Origin: JAZKSG01 sp964384785
GTDB lineage: Archaea; Thermoplasmatota; E2; DHVEG-1
DNA length: 33,836 nucleotides
NCBI GenBank assembly: GCA_964384785.1
Contig: CAYLLH010000006.1
Location: 1 to 33,836 of the forward strand
Direction of reading: 5' to 3'
Shown here: positions 32,717 through 33,836 of the stretch, in pieces
Numbering within the stretch: the stretch's first letter is position 1
How the letters are laid out: each line of letters begins with the position of its first letter
Notes under the pieces: generated by a model
The model's database searches: none
What the model saw: the letters and a program-made list of their open reading frames with translations, nothing else
What the model was told of the DNA's origin: nothing
Program-made: the position numbers and the translations under genes

Positions 32717-33499
32717 TTAGTTTCCACGTAGTGCAAAGTTGTTGAAGTGGAATTCGCTTCCAAATGAAGCACTTACACCGTAATGAGCATCAGGCCCGGA
32801 AACACTGATTCCAATATCCGTGTTTATTTGGTTATCAGCATATGCATTTAATGCAAATAAACCGGAACCGCCAGTGATGTGCACGTTTTCATTTGTGTAA
32901 CATCCGCAGCCGCCGAATCTAAATCCTTTTCCGCTTATTTCTTCACTCATAGAAGTGATATCAGTGTTAGCATCAGCAAGTACTTCTATAGACGCCCCTT
33001 CATCCTGATTAGCTACCATTTCGTGATATATCCAATGAGATCCTGTAGCTCTAATCTGATTATTTGCTTGGAAACCATAGTTGCAACATCTCATACTTGC
33101 AAAGTTACTAGCTGTTCGCCATGCTAAACTGCCAGTTCCAGCAGTATCTATTACTGTATAACTACTTTGTCCTGCATCACCATACATACTTGTTTTACTA
33201 TCTGTTCTATCAACTTGGTGTCCTATAATACCATTTGTTACACTTGCTCTTAACTCTGTGTTTGTATTGTCAACTCCATATCCATGGGGGTTGTTGTCTT
33301 TATCTACGCCGTGAAATTCTCCAGAAATGCTATCTCCGCTTGTCCATACATGTGCTTCTGCGTCATCGCCGCTATAGAAATGGCTATCAAAGGATCCGCT
33401 GCCATTCCAATTGGCATCGAAGTGCGTTGAGGCACTTGCCATGCCGGATATTCCTACTAGAGCCATTGCAATTAAGCCGGCCATTATTATTTTCTTCAT
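32717..33499 (-). CDS. Secreted beta-rich protein, unknown
   Basis: The protein has about 260 residues from ATG 33499 (MKKIIMAGLIA). The frame is open to 33574, but AAGGAG lies 10 bases before the inner ATG and the signal peptide (about 1-24, ending SASA/STHF) starts there. The mature part is rich in Gly, Ser, Asn, His and Thr, with repeating IxxxTGSGxx and xADANTDI strand patterns and a GGCGCYTN cluster. It resembles secreted or surface beta-helix-like archaeal proteins, but I cannot name a family. An imperfect hairpin (33545-33570) lies in its leader. Confidence 0.65.
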   Translation of the reverse strand: MKKIIMAGLIAMALVGISGMASASTHFDANWNGSGSFDSHFYSGDDAEAHVWTSGDSISGEFHGVDKDNNPHGYGVDNTNTELRASVTNGIIGHQVDRTDSKTSMYGDAGQSSYTVIDTAGTGSLAWRTASNFASMRCCNYGFQANNQIRATGSHWIYHEMVANQDEGASIEVLADANTDITSMSEEISGKGFRFGGCGCYTNENVHITGGSGLFALNAYADNQINTDIGISVSGPDAHYGVSASFGSEFHFNNFALRGN

Positions 33500-33544
33500 A
33501 TTCTTTTTTACTCCTTTTTTGTTTTTGTTTTTCAAATATTTTTT

Positions 33545-33570
33545 CGGAAGCAAAAATTGATTGCTTTCCG
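33545..33570 (-). promoter_or_regulatory. Leader hairpin upstream of the secreted protein gene
   Basis: CGGAAGCAA (33545-33553) pairs with TTGCTTTCCG (33561-33570) with one bulged base. It lies 45-70 bases before the start at 33499 and downstream of AT-rich TATA-like sequence near 33630-33650, so it would be in the 5' untranslated RNA. Its role is unknown. Confidence 0.4.
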
Positions 33571-33720
33571 CCATAATTATTTATGAATTTTTTTTTTCAC
33601 ACAAATTCTAATTAGGGCATTAATATATATTTCATTATTTATATATATTTCGATTATTAAAAATAAATTTTGAATAAAAAACGAATTTAAGACTTTAAAA
33701 AAAATATTACAAATGTGTTA

Positions 33721-33836
33721 CAAGGAAGGAAAAAGGCCGGCTTTTCCATTTTTTAGGAGGGATGGGATGCACTCTAAAAAAATACTACCAGCCCGTGAAC
33801 CTTCCTAGTATACATACATCTAGAATCACTAGGTAT
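33721..33836 (+). other. Unexplained GC-richer, structured right end (partial RNA or gene start)
   Basis: Base composition rises here. AGGAAGG (33723-33729) can pair with CCTTCCT (33800-33806). GGAAAAAG/CTTTTCC forms an inner hairpin with loop GCCGG, and CCTAGT/ACTAGG flanks the last 32 bases. AGGAGGGATGGG precedes ATG 33767, but that frame meets TAG three times. The frame from ATG 33762 stays open to the end (MGCTLKKYYQPVNL...) but has its ribosome site too close. It could be the 5' part of an RNA gene or of a protein gene cut by the window edge. Confidence 0.3.

Noticed and set aside
33721..33836. Right end as SRP RNA or RNase P RNA
   Set aside because: The conserved core motifs of either RNA are not visible in the part present.
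1..33836. CRISPR arrays, insertion sequences, integrases or att sites
   Set aside because: No regularly spaced repeats, transposase motifs or terminal inverted repeats were found; repeats are limited to protein repeats and short promoter elements.

Overview
The window is AT-rich DNA (roughly 30% GC by eye) from an archaeon. The evidence is AT-rich TATA-like boxes about 26 bases before many starts, several leaderless starts, an archaeal C/D box sRNA, a single-HTH Lrp/AsnC regulator, an ACT-domain regulator of the archaeal COG2150 type, a zinc-lid adenylate kinase, and many secreted PKD-domain proteins and lipoproteins. The mix of PKD proteins, a caspase-like protease and secreted Ntn hydrolases suggests an uncultured heterotrophic euryarchaeote of the Thermoplasmatota type. 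That placement is an inference; no rRNA is present.

Layout. 1-40: 5' part of a tRNA-Cys gene (minus). 126-3252: VWA surface protein, ACT regulator, PKD membrane protein. 3294-7673: a minus-strand run of envelope or secreted proteins: a zinc-ribbon/TM protein with an in-frame TAG, a small membrane protein, a large PKD protein and a caspase-like protease. 7885-9358: an Fe-S protein and a HAD hydrolase. 9394-9466: a C/D box sRNA whose D guide matches 16S rRNA around C1402. 9583-14302: small membrane protein, Lrp regulator, and a 1114-aa repetitive secreted protein. 14332-15890: PAP2-like membrane protein, then a cold-shock protein and an FKBP in an apparent operon behind a structured leader. 16060-20214: two tandem secreted Ntn-hydrolase paralogues, the second fused to a PQQ-type propeller. 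20224-21572: two PH-like genes flanking a candidate ncRNA. 21595-27282: PKD protein, GNAT, adenylate kinase, propeller lipoprotein and a CBM-like anchored protein. 27404-30919: a sulfur/iron/redox group made of an EncFtn-type ferritin and a rhodanese-ABM fusion (one operon), a split YeeE/YedE transporter, and a disulfide oxidoreductase. 31167-33499: three more secreted or anchored proteins. 33721-33836: an unexplained GC-richer end.

How it fits together. About half the genes encode exported proteins (protease, amidase or phospholipase-like hydrolases, adhesion-like PKD, VWA and propeller proteins), which fits a protein- and peptide-scavenging lifestyle. Intracellular genes cover nucleotide metabolism, protein folding, amino-acid-responsive regulation and sulfur/iron handling.

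Most interesting points. (1) None of the 32 genes ends in TAG (29 TAA, 3 TGA), and one well-formed gene has TAG as codon 3, so TAG may be a sense codon. (2) A C/D sRNA is predicted to target 16S C1402. (3) Two intergenic elements each have a TATA box about 26 bases before a closing stem and carry unpaired CU-rich, anti-Shine-Dalgarno-like segments. (4) The cold-shock leader is structured. (5) An EncFtn-type ferritin has no encapsulin nearby.
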